Source: Alistipes sp. (lineage in GTDB: Bacteria > Bacteroidota > Bacteroidia > Bacteroidales > Rikenellaceae). Taken from it: a stretch of 34,895 nucleotides of DNA. The translations under genes and the position numbers were made by a program. Shown here in pieces: positions 15,536-24,383 of this stretch. The stretch spans positions 1 to 34,895 of the forward strand of contig JAFUOK010000021.1 of assembly GCA_017481925.1 (NCBI GenBank), in the 5' to 3' direction. The notes below the pieces were generated by a model. It was given only the letters and a program-made list of their open reading frames with translations, was not told where the DNA came from and ran no database searches. Each line of letters starts with the position of its first letter. Within the stretch, counting starts at the first letter, position 1.

Positions 15536-16954
15536 ATGAATACGAAGCATCTGATCCTCAGTCTTGTGGCGTTGTCACTTACCGCCACGACCCTTCAGGC
15601 TCAAAACGCAGACGATGCGATAACGCAAACCTCGAAAAAGGAGATTATCAAGAAGGGCTATAACTTTGGTCCTCTGCCCGCCGTGGCATTCGATGCCGAC
15701 AAAGGTTTTCAGCTGGGCGCCCTGCTCAACATCTACGACTTTGGTGATGGCTCGACCTATCCCAACACCCGCCAGCAGTGGTACTTCGAGGCATCGTTCT
15801 TCACCAAGGGATCGCAGCTCTACACCATATCGTACGACAATAAGTTCTCTATCCCCGGCATCCGTTTCTCTTCAACGCTGACCGCCACGAACGACAAGGC
15901 TATGGACTTCTACGGTTTCAACGGTTATATGTCCTATTTCGACCACGAGAAGGTCGATGCCGGCAAGAAGCAGGATGACCACTACATCTACACGCCCAAA
16001 TACCGCGTTAATCGTGTTGCCATCCTATTCAAGACCGACTTTATCGGTAACATCTGGAACAACAAACTCTTTTGGGAGGCGGGCTATCACCTGAGCTACT
16101 TCAAGCAGGGAGCTATCAACCGCGAGAAGATCAACAAAAACAAGGACGCCAACAAGGTCTTCCCCGACAGCGAGCCAACGCTCTTTGAGCAGTACCGCAC
16201 GTGGGGCATCATCTCCGACGATGAGGCTAATGGAGGTCTTAACAGCACCGTTCGTCTGGGTCTGTTGTACGACACCCGCGACAAGGAGGCCGCCCCATCG
16301 CGAGGTATCTGGGCTGAAGGTCACGTCACCGTTGCTCCGAAGTGGCTGGGCACGGAGACTCCCTACTACAAGTACTCGGCTACGTGGCGACACTACCTGC
16401 CCATCGTCGATAACGACGTCCTGACCTTTGCCTATCGTCTTAACTATCAGGGCACGTTCGGTCGCAAGGCTCCGTACTACGTGTTGCCCTACATCACCAC
16501 TATGGGACAGTCGTACGACCGTGACGGCATGGGAGGTTTCCGCACTATCCGTGGTTTGATGCGTAACCGTGTGCAGGGTCTCGATATGGCGGCATATAAC
16601 GCCGAGTTGCGCTGGCGTTTCGTATCATTCACGCTATGGAACCAGAATATCGCCTTCGGTCTGAACGCTTTCAGCGATGGTGTTATGGTGACGAAGAATT
16701 ACGATATGTCGTTTGGTCGCACCGCCGACGAATTTGCCTCTATGGAGGAGTACAGCAAGGCAAAGGCGGAGTATGATGAGTATATGGGCAAAGGCCTTGA
16801 CAGCGACCGTCCCCACATCACCGTAGGTGCTGGTCTGCGCTTTATCATGAATCAGAACTTTATCGTTTGCTTTGAGTACGGCAAGCCCATCGGCAAATAC
16901 AGTAAGCAGGATGGTAATGGTGCATTCTATATCAACACAGGCTTCTTGTTCTAA
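15536..16954 (+). CDS. BamA/TamA (Omp85/D15)-type outer-membrane protein
   Basis: This 472-residue outer-membrane barrel has a signal peptide (about 1-22, ending LQAQ) and a short N-terminal stretch without POTRA domains. It then resembles the C-terminal surface-antigen barrel. Typical marks are GPLPAVAFDADKGFQLG near the start, LLYDTRDKEAAPSRGIWAE (the 'DTRD..P.RG' strand of Omp85 barrels), GGFRTIRGL with the RGL lid-lock region, and the C-terminal aromatic residue. Lacking POTRA domains, it is unlikely to be the essential BamA. It is the last gene of the BASS-PlsC-OMP operon, followed at once by a strong hairpin terminator. Confidence 0.85.
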   Translation: MNTKHLILSLVALSLTATTLQAQNADDAITQTSKKEIIKKGYNFGPLPAVAFDADKGFQLGALLNIYDFGDGSTYPNTRQQWYFEASFFTKGSQLYTISYDNKFSIPGIRFSSTLTATNDKAMDFYGFNGYMSYFDHEKVDAGKKQDDHYIYTPKYRVNRVAILFKTDFIGNIWNNKLFWEAGYHLSYFKQGAINREKINKNKDANKVFPDSEPTLFEQYRTWGIISDDEANGGLNSTVRLGLLYDTRDKEAAPSRGIWAEGHVTVAPKWLGTETPYYKYSATWRHYLPIVDNDVLTFAYRLNYQGTFGRKAPYYVLPYITTMGQSYDRDGMGGFRTIRGLMRNRVQGLDMAAYNAELRWRFVSFTLWNQNIAFGLNAFSDGVMVTKNYDMSFGRTADEFASMEEYSKAKAEYDEYMGKGLDSDRPHITVGAGLRFIMNQNFIVCFEYGKPIGKYSKQDGNGAFYINTGFLF

Positions 16955-16990
16955 TAAAAGAATACGTCTAACCACGTACTGAAAGAATTG

Positions 16991-17026
16991 GGGGCTGTTC
17001 AACTCACGGTTGGACAGCCCCTCTCT
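16991..17026 (+). terminator. Dispersed terminator-like hairpin, copy 2
   Basis: ggggctgttcaac (16991-17003) pairs with gttggacagcccc (17009-17021) over 13 bp around tcacg, followed by tctctttat. It separates the convergent OMP and DUF819 genes and shares arms and flanks with the hairpin at 9470-9501. Confidence 0.8.
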
Positions 17027-18187
17027 TTATAATATTGATAGTAACTCCGACATCAGCACTCCCAGATGATTTCCCAACGCATAACCCATAATACCTGCGC
17101 CCAGGCCCGTCACGATTACGCTCTTGTTACGCATCGCCACAGCCGCCATAGGCACAAATGGGGGAGAGTTGATAAATGCCACCGATGAGATCATCATCGA
17201 GTCGGCATTCACCCGCATCAGGCGGCACACCACAGCGTGAATAAGTAGCGACAGTATCACCGCCACAGTCATAAAGGCAAACTGATTTATGCCTCCCCGC
17301 AGGTCGAGCGACGAGAAGTCGGCCATCGAAGCAATCGTAAGACTGAAGATATAGATCAGATACATTCCCACATCGTAGCTCAGCGTCATTTCTCTTACAC
17401 TCTTAACAAATGAACTCGCCACGCCGAGCATCGTGAGCATCAGGATAAAGACCACCATAAACCACTCCTCCGAAAAAGCCAACGCCACCAATGCCGAAAC
17501 AGCTACAACGACAAGCGTCACGGCAACGATTCTTGCCAACTGCCGCAGACCGCTGCGCTGCAACAACAGATGATATTGGCTACCCATATCTGCGCTCTGC
17601 ATTTCATCCGCAGATGTGCCCTCGGCAACTCTCTTACGGCTCTGGCCATACAGTGCACGGAACATCTTTATGCCGACGCTAAAGAGGAATACAAAGTAGA
17701 GGAACGAGATGATTATATCGTAAGAGTTTATCAGTATAAAGGTCTCGCTCTTGATGCGGAATATCACCTGCAAGGCTGCCGCATTGAGCGTTCCGCCGGT
17801 GTACATTCCCGTGATGATGCCACCCACCTCGGCACCCTCATCCACATTGTGACCAAACAGCAGATAGCCTACCGTCACCGCCACGCAGACCGACAGAAAA
17901 CCACTCACCACGATACGCAGCTGCAGCCCCGCCTCACGACGCGAGAAACGAGAGCCGTACAACATCATCGGAATGGCCAGCGGAATCATCACATTGGGCA
18001 ACACATCCTGCAACGGCTTAAGATAAGCCCCCAGCGCAGGCAGATTTCCCACCACCATACCGACAGCGTAAAGCACCATAATAGGCCCCAGCTTACCAAG
18101 CACAGAGACACGGTTGCAAAGCCACACCACGCCGGCTGGCAGCACACATAATAGGATAGTCAATACGATATAGACGACAATCGACAT
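17027..18187 (-). CDS. DUF819 family integral membrane protein
   Basis: This 386-residue protein has about ten to eleven transmembrane helices and belongs to the DUF819 family (YjcL-like), whose transport function is unproven. The conserved glycine-rich segment ITGMYTGGTLNAAAL (about 125-139) and the later NSPPFVPMAAVAMRNK segment match the inverted-repeat crossover regions of the family. It is convergent with the OMP gene and divergent from murT. A role in muropeptide or amino-acid transport beside murTKQ is possible but only by proximity. The ATG at 18187 follows a TACTTTTG box at 18204-18211. Confidence 0.82.
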   Translation of the reverse strand: MSIVVYIVLTILLCVLPAGVVWLCNRVSVLGKLGPIMVLYAVGMVVGNLPALGAYLKPLQDVLPNVMIPLAIPMMLYGSRFSRREAGLQLRIVVSGFLSVCVAVTVGYLLFGHNVDEGAEVGGIITGMYTGGTLNAAALQVIFRIKSETFILINSYDIIISFLYFVFLFSVGIKMFRALYGQSRKRVAEGTSADEMQSADMGSQYHLLLQRSGLRQLARIVAVTLVVVAVSALVALAFSEEWFMVVFILMLTMLGVASSFVKSVREMTLSYDVGMYLIYIFSLTIASMADFSSLDLRGGINQFAFMTVAVILSLLIHAVVCRLMRVNADSMMISSVAFINSPPFVPMAAVAMRNKSVIVTGLGAGIMGYALGNHLGVLMSELLSIL

Positions 18188-18203
18188 AGGCTACAAATTT
18201 GCA

Positions 18204-18211
18204 CAAAAGTA
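18204..18211 (-). promoter_or_regulatory. -7 box for the DUF819 gene
   Basis: TACTTTTG on the minus strand lies 16 bp upstream of the ATG and matches TAnnTTTG. The -33 element is weak. Confidence 0.45.
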
Positions 18212-18308
18212 CAAATCATTTTCAATATACGCTATCAGTGCGTCACAATATTAACACCCCCGGCACAAAAGCGACGTGATATTGAGCCCAGGCTTTAAAA
18301 ATTTTTCC

Positions 18309-18316
18309 TATCTTTG
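18309..18316 (+). promoter_or_regulatory. -7 box of the murTKQ operon
   Basis: TATCTTTG is 20 bp upstream of the murT ATG, giving a very short leader. The -33 region is poorly conserved, which may indicate dependence on an activator. Confidence 0.55.
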
Positions 18317-18336
18317 TCTATATAATCTAATTTCTT

Positions 18337-19602
18337 ATGCGAGTAAACGTCAATTCCAAATCCTACAAATGGGAGATCATCTTCCTGCTGTGGGTTGCCT
18401 ATTTTCTGAATCAGGCCGACCGTCAGGTCTTCAATACCGTCCTGCCTCACATCCAGGAGTATCTCGGCGCTACGGATGCCACAATGGGCCTTATATCGAC
18501 CTGCTTCAACCTCTTCTTCGCACTCACCGTGCCGTTTGCGGGCTACTTCGCCGACCGTCTGAGCCGTTCGAAGATTATCATCTTCAGCGTTGCACTCTTC
18601 AGCGTTGCAACAATGTTTACGGGCTATGCCAGCACCGTCGTGCTCATGATTATGATGCGTAGCGTGGCTACGGGAGTGGGTGAGGCAATATTTGGTCCTA
18701 CATATCCTGCTATCATCGCTGAGTATCACGACAGCACGACCCGTGCACGTGCGATGTCTATTCACCAGACAGCATACTACGTAGGCGTTATAGCAAGCGG
18801 TTTTCTGGCGGGTCTGGTGGCCGACACAATGGGGTGGCAATACTCGTTCCTCATCTTTGGTGCAGCAGGCGTTCTATTTGCCTTTGTGCTGTTCCTGCGC
18901 CTGAAGGATAAACATCCCCAGCAGAAGAGCGACACCGCACAGAGCGCGAAACCGTCATTCTTCGAGGCTATGGCCGCCATATTCAAAGTGCCGACCGCTG
19001 TATGTATGATTTTCGGCTTCACGTCACTCATCTTCGTACTTACGGGCTACCTTACCTGGATGCCCAAGTGCTTGATGGAGACCTTCGACCTGAGCTCTGC
19101 CTCGGCAGGCTTTAACTCTATGTTCTGGACTCACGCTGCGGCTTTCGTGGGCGTTCTGGTGGCTGGTAGCCTGTCGGATAAGTTGGCTGCGAGCAAGGGT
19201 GGTGGCAAGAATCGCCTTATCCTGCAAGCGGGAGGTTTAATCCTCGCTGCGCCCTGTATTGCACTTATGGGTCTATCGAAAGAGATTTGGGTTGTATATG
19301 CAGCCCTGGCAGGTTTCGGTTTCTTCCGTGCCTTCTTTGACGCCAACACATACTCTATCCTCTACGATGTGATCTCCGAGCGCTACCACTCGTCTGCCTC
19401 GGCTGTGTTGCAAATGTTCGGCTTTGGCATGGGTTCACTCGCACCGCTGATTCTCGGTCTTATGAGTCCCAAGTTAGGACTCTCGGGCGGCATCGCCACA
19501 CTGGGTGTGATATGGGTCATTGCCGGTATCGTATTGCTTGTGGCAAAGGTATTCTTCTTCGATAAGGACGCTGCCAAACTCAGAAAACAACAGCAGGCAT
19601 GA
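18337..19602 (+). CDS. murT: MFS transporter, probable MurNAc importer
   Basis: This 421-residue major facilitator has about 12 helices. The loop 2-3 signature appears as GYFADRLSRSK (about 69-79), and a second one in GSLSDKLAASKGGGK follows the central break. It heads a tightly coupled operon in which it overlaps the kinase gene by 4 bp (ATGA). In Tannerella forsythia the MurNAc salvage operon murTKQ has the same order of transporter, BadF-type kinase and MurQ etherase, so importing N-acetylmuramic acid is the most economical role. This rests on gene order; other sugars or muropeptides remain possible. Confidence 0.78.
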   Translation: MRVNVNSKSYKWEIIFLLWVAYFLNQADRQVFNTVLPHIQEYLGATDATMGLISTCFNLFFALTVPFAGYFADRLSRSKIIIFSVALFSVATMFTGYASTVVLMIMMRSVATGVGEAIFGPTYPAIIAEYHDSTTRARAMSIHQTAYYVGVIASGFLAGLVADTMGWQYSFLIFGAAGVLFAFVLFLRLKDKHPQQKSDTAQSAKPSFFEAMAAIFKVPTAVCMIFGFTSLIFVLTGYLTWMPKCLMETFDLSSASAGFNSMFWTHAAAFVGVLVAGSLSDKLAASKGGGKNRLILQAGGLILAAPCIALMGLSKEIWVVYAALAGFGFFRAFFDANTYSILYDVISERYHSSASAVLQMFGFGMGSLAPLILGLMSPKLGLSGGIATLGVIWVIAGIVLLVAKVFFFDKDAAKLRKQQQA

Positions 19603-20444
19603 AACTCATAATCGAAAGTGGCGCCACAAAGAGCGATTGGAGGGTAGTATCCAATCAGGGTGATCAGGTGGCTTGTTTCGCCGCCTCGGGCACAAATGTC
19701 TCGACAATGCCGATGGGTGGCGTTGAGGCAATAATTACCGACGTCTGCAAGCAGATCATTGGGCAAGGCATCGTAATTGACTCCGTATATATGTACACCG
19801 CAGGCGTTGTGACCGAAAGCGTAAGGGCGAGCATAATGCAGATTTTTCAGACGATGTTTTCGGCCGTTTCGGTTGAAGTTGAGGACGATCTAACGGCTGC
19901 TGCACGTGCTGCGTGCGGGCACCATCCGGGCATTGTGGCCATTCTCGGCACGGGCTCCAATTCGTGCCAGTTCGATGGCGAGAAGATAGTAAAACGTATC
20001 TATTCGGGTGGTTTTATCCTTGGCGACGAGGGTAGTGCCGCGACACTCGGCAAACTCTTTATTTCGGACTTTTTGAAGGGGTGTTTGCCTTCGGATGTAG
20101 CCGCCGATTTTACCTTACGCTACAACTACGACTACGCCACAATCGTCAAAAACGTATATAACTCAACCGCTTCGCCATCAGCATTTTTGGGCAATCTGGC
20201 TCCATTTATACTTGAGCACTACAACAACCCGCACATCCGCACTTTGGTCGATGATAATTTCCGTTCGTTCATCCGCCGTTCGCTCAAGCAATATGATGTG
20301 GATAAATATTCGGTTGGTATTGTCGGCGGCTTCGGCAATGCAATGAAAGATATATTTTCCAAGATAGCCACACAGGAGGGTATAACGCTCTCGCGGTTTA
20401 TCTCTTCACCCATTGTAGAACTAATAAAATATCACACTATATGA
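19599..20444 (+). CDS. murK: BadF/BcrA-type N-acetylmuramate (amino sugar) kinase
   Basis: This 281-residue kinase has the ASKHA (actin-like ATPase) fold. The phosphate-1 loop is ESGATKSDW (6-14), where most relatives have DGGGTKT. The segment GTGSNS (117-122) and GGFILGDEGSAATLGK (137-152) follow, the latter typical of N-acetylglucosamine/muramate kinases. GGFGNAM near the C-terminus is the adenosine motif. It overlaps murT and murQ by 4 bp each (ATGA at both junctions), indicating translational coupling. Its product, MurNAc-6-phosphate, is the substrate of the next gene. The specificity call relies on this neighbour. Confidence 0.85.
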   Translation: MKLIIESGATKSDWRVVSNQGDQVACFAASGTNVSTMPMGGVEAIITDVCKQIIGQGIVIDSVYMYTAGVVTESVRASIMQIFQTMFSAVSVEVEDDLTAAARAACGHHPGIVAILGTGSNSCQFDGEKIVKRIYSGGFILGDEGSAATLGKLFISDFLKGCLPSDVAADFTLRYNYDYATIVKNVYNSTASPSAFLGNLAPFILEHYNNPHIRTLVDDNFRSFIRRSLKQYDVDKYSVGIVGGFGNAMKDIFSKIATQEGITLSRFISSPIVELIKYHTI

Positions 20445-21250
20445 GAACAACCGAACAAACATCCCACTACCAGCACCTGGACACAATGACCACCGCAGAG
20501 CTTCTGCAGGCAATGAACTCGGAGGATATGACCGTGCCTATGGCCGTTGGGCGTGCCATACCGCAGATCGAGCAACTGGTCGAGGGCATTGTGGAGAGAA
20601 TGAAACGAGGAGGTCGTGTATTCTACATAGGTGCTGGCACAAGCGGTCGTCTGGGCGTTGTCGATGCATCGGAGATTCCACCCACCTATGGAGTGAGGGA
20701 TAAGTTTATCGGCATCATAGCCGGTGGCGATGGAGCCATCCGCACAGCCGTTGAGGGCGCCGAGGATGACAGCGCGCAGGGGTGGCGAGATATAGAGAAG
20801 TTTGAGCCAACGGCCAACGACACTCTTGTAGGCATAGCCGCATCGGGCGTTACGCCCTACGTTATTGGGGCTGTGAAGCAGGCCCGCGCCAATGGATTGC
20901 TCACGGCGTGCATCACCAACAATGAAAATTCACCCCTTGCTGCCGAGGCAGAAGTGCCAATAGTAGCAGTTGTCGGGCCCGAATTTGTCACAGGAAGCAC
21001 CCGTATGAAGGCCGCAACGGCACAAAAACTAATACTCAATATGATCTCCACGGCCACGATGATACGTCTGGGTCACGTGCGTGGCAGCCGTATGGTGGAT
21101 ATGGAGCTTACGAACAATAAACTCGTAGATCGTGGTGCACGTATGATTATGGAGGAGACAGGAATCGAGGATTACGACCTCGCCCGCAGCCTGCTACTCC
21201 AGCACGGCAAAGTCCGCCAGGCTGTCGAAGCCTACAAGGCAGAACAATAA
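20441..21250 (+). CDS. murQ: N-acetylmuramic acid 6-phosphate etherase
   Basis: MurQ cleaves the lactyl ether of MurNAc-6-phosphate to GlcNAc-6-phosphate and D-lactate, feeding peptidoglycan sugars into central metabolism. The 269-residue SIS-domain protein shows GAGTSGRLGVVDASE (64-78), the sugar-phosphate loop GIAASGVTPYV and GSTRMKAATAQK, all hallmark MurQ segments. It is slightly shorter than the approximately 300-residue E. coli protein because the C-terminal helical region is short. It is the last gene of the murTKQ operon, with a bidirectional terminator directly after it. Confidence 0.95.
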   Translation: MRTTEQTSHYQHLDTMTTAELLQAMNSEDMTVPMAVGRAIPQIEQLVEGIVERMKRGGRVFYIGAGTSGRLGVVDASEIPPTYGVRDKFIGIIAGGDGAIRTAVEGAEDDSAQGWRDIEKFEPTANDTLVGIAASGVTPYVIGAVKQARANGLLTACITNNENSPLAAEAEVPIVAVVGPEFVTGSTRMKAATAQKLILNMISTATMIRLGHVRGSRMVDMELTNNKLVDRGARMIMEETGIEDYDLARSLLLQHGKVRQAVEAYKAEQ

Positions 21251-21251
21251 T

Positions 21252-21285
21252 AAAAGGCAGTATCTTTTTCGGATACTGCCTTTTC
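21252..21285. terminator. Bidirectional terminator between murQ and the ACT gene
   Basis: aaggcagtatc and gatactgcctt form a perfect 11-bp stem around tttttcg, with A and T runs on either side, so it works for both convergent transcripts. Confidence 0.85.
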
Positions 21286-21304
21286 TATCGTAATAGAGCA
21301 GATA

Positions 21305-21715
21305 CTAAAAACCTCTCATAATATTGCAGTTGCACTCGTTGAGTATCTCTACACATTCATCCACATTGTTGGGACGAATTACGACATTTGCCTGTGCGCC
21401 GTCAGCAAAGGCGTACATATACTCAATGAAGATCTCGCGCTCGGACAGACGCTCAAGAATGGTCGAGAGTGCACCTGCCTCATTATCGCACTTGATGCAT
21501 ACCACATCGGTGAGCATCACGGCAAAATTCTCTGCACGCAGAACCTCCACGGCACGCTCAACGTCCGACACGATAAGGCGCAGAATTCCGAAATCGGGCG
21601 TCTCGGCCATACTGAAGGCGTGCATATTTATACCCTCGCGACCGAGGATACGCGTAAGGTCATTGATGCGGCCTGTCTTATTCTCCAGAAAAACAGATAA
21701 TTGTTTGATTGTCAT
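21305..21715 (-). CDS. Tandem ACT-domain protein
   Basis: This 136-residue protein is built of two ACT-type ligand-binding modules. The first is at about 1-65 (starting MTIKQLSVFLENKTGRINDL), and the second starts near DNEAGALSTILERLSER. ACT domains bind amino acids. Similar small proteins are commonly encoded next to phenylacetate-CoA ligase and are thought to sense branched-chain or aromatic amino acids. It is the last gene of the aryl-acid operon, 15 bp after paaK. A role as feedback sensor for the pathway is an inference. Confidence 0.82.
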   Translation of the reverse strand: MTIKQLSVFLENKTGRINDLTRILGREGINMHAFSMAETPDFGILRLIVSDVERAVEVLRAENFAVMLTDVVCIKCDNEAGALSTILERLSEREIFIEYMYAFADGAQANVVIRPNNVDECVEILNECNCNIMRGF

Positions 21716-21730
21716 ATCTTTGAGTTTTAA

Positions 21731-23032
21731 TTATTTAAGAATTCGATTATCTATAACGTGCTTACCCTTACCCTGACTACGCTCGATGCTGCCCGGCTCC
21801 ATCAATCTCACGTCGGCGCTGATCGACAGCACACTCTTCAGGCGGTCGGCAAGGCGTTTCTTCATATTCAGCATACGACCGATATCGTCGCTAAAGAAGT
21901 CACGACGTACCTCTACCTGTACCTGCAACGTGTCGAGATTATTGACACGATCAACCACCAGCATATACTGCGGCTCGAACTCCTGCATCTCGAGGATAAC
22001 GCTCTCAACCTGCGAGGGGAATACGTTGATGCCGCGAATGATGAGCATATCGTCGCTACGTCCCACGATACGACCCATACGCACTGCCGTACGACCACAG
22101 GCACACTCGCCCGTCATCAGCGTACAGAGATCCTTGGTGCGGTAGCGCAATAGAGGCATGCCCTCCTTCGTCAGGGTGGTAAATACTAACTCACCCTGCT
22201 CGCCATAGGGCAGTTGCTCGAGTGTTTCGGGGTTGATAATCTCGGGATAGAAGTGATCCTCGCTGATATGCGAGCCGTTCTGCTCCGAACACTCGTACGA
22301 CACACCAGGGCCCATAATCTCACTCAAACCGTAGAGGTTGTAGGCCTTCAAGCCCAAGCGCTCCTCAATCTCACGGCGCATATTCTCCGTCCACGGCTCG
22401 GCACCGAAGGCGCCGATGCGCAGGCTTATATCATCGCGGTCAAGCCCCATCTTCTCCAACGACTCGGCCAGATACAACGCATACGAGGGGGTACAGGCAA
22501 TACCCGAAATGTTAAGATCACGAATCAGGCGGATATGTTTTTCGGTGTTACCCGTCGATGTGGGAATAACCGTAGCACCGAGATTTTCTACGCCATAGTG
22601 CGCTCCCAGACCACCTGTAAAGAGTCCGTAACCATAACTTACAGAGAATGTATCGTCGCGCGTCACGCCGTAAGCGGTCAAACAACGAGCCATAACCTCC
22701 GACCATACGGCCAAATCCTTGCGTGTATAACCCACGATGGTGGGGTTACCCGTCGTACCCGACGATGCGTGCACACGCACAATCTCCGACGGGGGTGCAG
22801 CCTGCAGGCCGTAGGGGTAGTTATCACGCAAGTCCTGCTTGGTGGTGAAGGGGAGTTTTACGATGTCGTCAATGCTCCTGATATCCTCGGGAGCAATATC
22901 CATCTCCTGCATCTTGTTGCGATAGAAGGGGACATTGTGATAGACGTAGGTCACAAGTTTTTGAAGTCGTTTGCTCTGCAGGGCGTGCATCTCATCACGA
23001 CTCATACACTCTTTGTTCGGGTTCCAAATCAT
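21731..23032 (-). CDS. paaK: Phenylacetate--CoA ligase (aryl-acid CoA ligase)
   Basis: This 433-residue ANL-superfamily ligase makes arylacetyl-CoA from arylacetate, ATP and CoA, giving AMP and pyrophosphate. The P-loop-like motif is HASSGTTGNPT (88-98). YGYGLFTGGLGAHYG and the later YGLSEIMGPG (aromatic substrate pocket and A5 region) match PaaK. The C-terminal hinge is followed by EVRRDFFSDD and a terminal GKGK segment bearing the catalytic lysine region. There is no aerobic paa degradation gene nearby. Instead it is coupled to indolepyruvate oxidoreductase, which is typical of anaerobes. In Bacteroides-type bacteria this pairing lets arylacetates be activated for reductive carboxylation. 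Confidence 0.92.
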   Translation of the reverse strand: MIWNPNKECMSRDEMHALQSKRLQKLVTYVYHNVPFYRNKMQEMDIAPEDIRSIDDIVKLPFTTKQDLRDNYPYGLQAAPPSEIVRVHASSGTTGNPTIVGYTRKDLAVWSEVMARCLTAYGVTRDDTFSVSYGYGLFTGGLGAHYGVENLGATVIPTSTGNTEKHIRLIRDLNISGIACTPSYALYLAESLEKMGLDRDDISLRIGAFGAEPWTENMRREIEERLGLKAYNLYGLSEIMGPGVSYECSEQNGSHISEDHFYPEIINPETLEQLPYGEQGELVFTTLTKEGMPLLRYRTKDLCTLMTGECACGRTAVRMGRIVGRSDDMLIIRGINVFPSQVESVILEMQEFEPQYMLVVDRVNNLDTLQVQVEVRRDFFSDDIGRMLNMKKRLADRLKSVLSISADVRLMEPGSIERSQGKGKHVIDNRILK

Positions 23033-23068
23033 ACTCTTTATATTTTTCTCATTACCTAATTTCTCTTT

Positions 23069-24379
23069 CTACAAGGGGTGATCCTCCTTAAAAGCGCGCA
23101 TACGCTCCTCCAGCACCCCGTACAGATCATCTCGCATGCGTGACGTACAGGCTCTTACGCCCTGTTGCTCGCTACCCGTAGTGGAAAGCGAAATACTGCT
23201 TACGCCATAATAGAGCAGCTCGGTGAGCAACTCTCCGCCCGTCATCTTGCCATAGCCAATGGTGAAGAAGAAACCATCACCCACACGCTGCGTCACGTCG
23301 TTGGCATAGACAATATGAAAACCGTTGTCTGTAAAAATCCGCTTCATTCGCTCGGCACGCACGGCATATTCGCGTGTATCCTCCACAAAGTTGATCTCGC
23401 CCTCGGTCGCAAAGCGCAACATCTCGGCATAGGCATATTGTGTCGAGGCGGTACAGCCCGAAGTAATCATGTAGAGAATAGAGGCTATCAAGGTCTGACC
23501 AAACACTCCTGCGTCCTTATACCGCTCGGCAAGAGCAGGGTAGTGACGATCGAACAGACGGTCGCTGATGCACGTCAGAGCCATACGCTGACCCGCATAA
23601 CTGAATATCTTCGACGACGAGAGCATCAGTATATAGTTATCCGTATATCGTGCCACCGTAGGGGGATAGGGCGGCTCAAACGGATGACCCATATCGTGGC
23701 GGAAGTCCATACAGAAGTAAGCCATATCCTCCACAACGATTGCATCGTACTTGGTGGCAAGTTCGCCTACGATCTTCAACTCCTCCTCTTCCAGGCATAT
23801 CCACGCAGGATTATTGGGGTTGGAATAGACGATGGCGGCAATGTCGCCCGCCGAGAGCATCTGCTCCAACTTGCCTCGCAGAGCCTCGCCACGATAGTTA
23901 TAAATATCAAACTCCACCCACCCGGCACCGATAACACGCAGTTGCGACTTCTGAATCGGGAAACCGGGGTCGATGAACAGCACCTTATTCTTACCCTGCG
24001 TACACTGCGTGCAGGCTATGAACGAGCCGAACGAACCCGCCACACTACCCACCGTAGGCACGCAGGCGCGAGCCGAGATCTCTATATCCAAAAATGCCTT
24101 CACAAAGCGTGACGCCTCATATTTTAATTCGGGCACACCTGCAGCAGCAGGGTATTGCGACCCCACGCCACGATCCAGGGCGGCCTTCTCGGCCTCCACG
24201 CCATACTTATTTACGGGCAGGCCGGGCGAGCCCTGATCCATACGGATAAAGGGGATACCCGTCTTCTGCTCAAGATATTGAGCCACAAGCAGCACCTCGC
24301 CAATGGTTGCACGCTTCAGGTCGGCAATATGCAACTCCTCGACAGCACGGGCAACCAGATCTTCACTAAAAATCTTCAT
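23069..24379 (-). CDS. PLP-dependent aminotransferase (class I/II), probably aromatic
   Basis: This 436-residue fold-type I aminotransferase has YSNPNNPAW (185-193), the VVEDMAY aspartate (about 218) that contacts the PLP pyridine nitrogen, and the PLP lysine 257 in SSSKIFSYAGQR. The N-terminal MDQGSPGLP matches the substrate-loop region. It lies between iorB (4 bp gap) and paaK (36 bp gap), so its 2-oxo acid is most likely indolepyruvate, phenylpyruvate or hydroxyphenylpyruvate. The amino donor is unknown. The nitrilase/omega-amidase in the same operon hints at glutamine. Confidence 0.85.
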   Translation of the reverse strand: MKIFSEDLVARAVEELHIADLKRATIGEVLLVAQYLEQKTGIPFIRMDQGSPGLPVNKYGVEAEKAALDRGVGSQYPAAAGVPELKYEASRFVKAFLDIEISARACVPTVGSVAGSFGSFIACTQCTQGKNKVLFIDPGFPIQKSQLRVIGAGWVEFDIYNYRGEALRGKLEQMLSAGDIAAIVYSNPNNPAWICLEEEELKIVGELATKYDAIVVEDMAYFCMDFRHDMGHPFEPPYPPTVARYTDNYILMLSSSKIFSYAGQRMALTCISDRLFDRHYPALAERYKDAGVFGQTLIASILYMITSGCTASTQYAYAEMLRFATEGEINFVEDTREYAVRAERMKRIFTDNGFHIVYANDVTQRVGDGFFFTIGYGKMTGGELLTELLYYGVSSISLSTTGSEQQGVRACTSRMRDDLYGVLEERMRAFKEDHPL

Positions 24380-24383
24380 ACGC

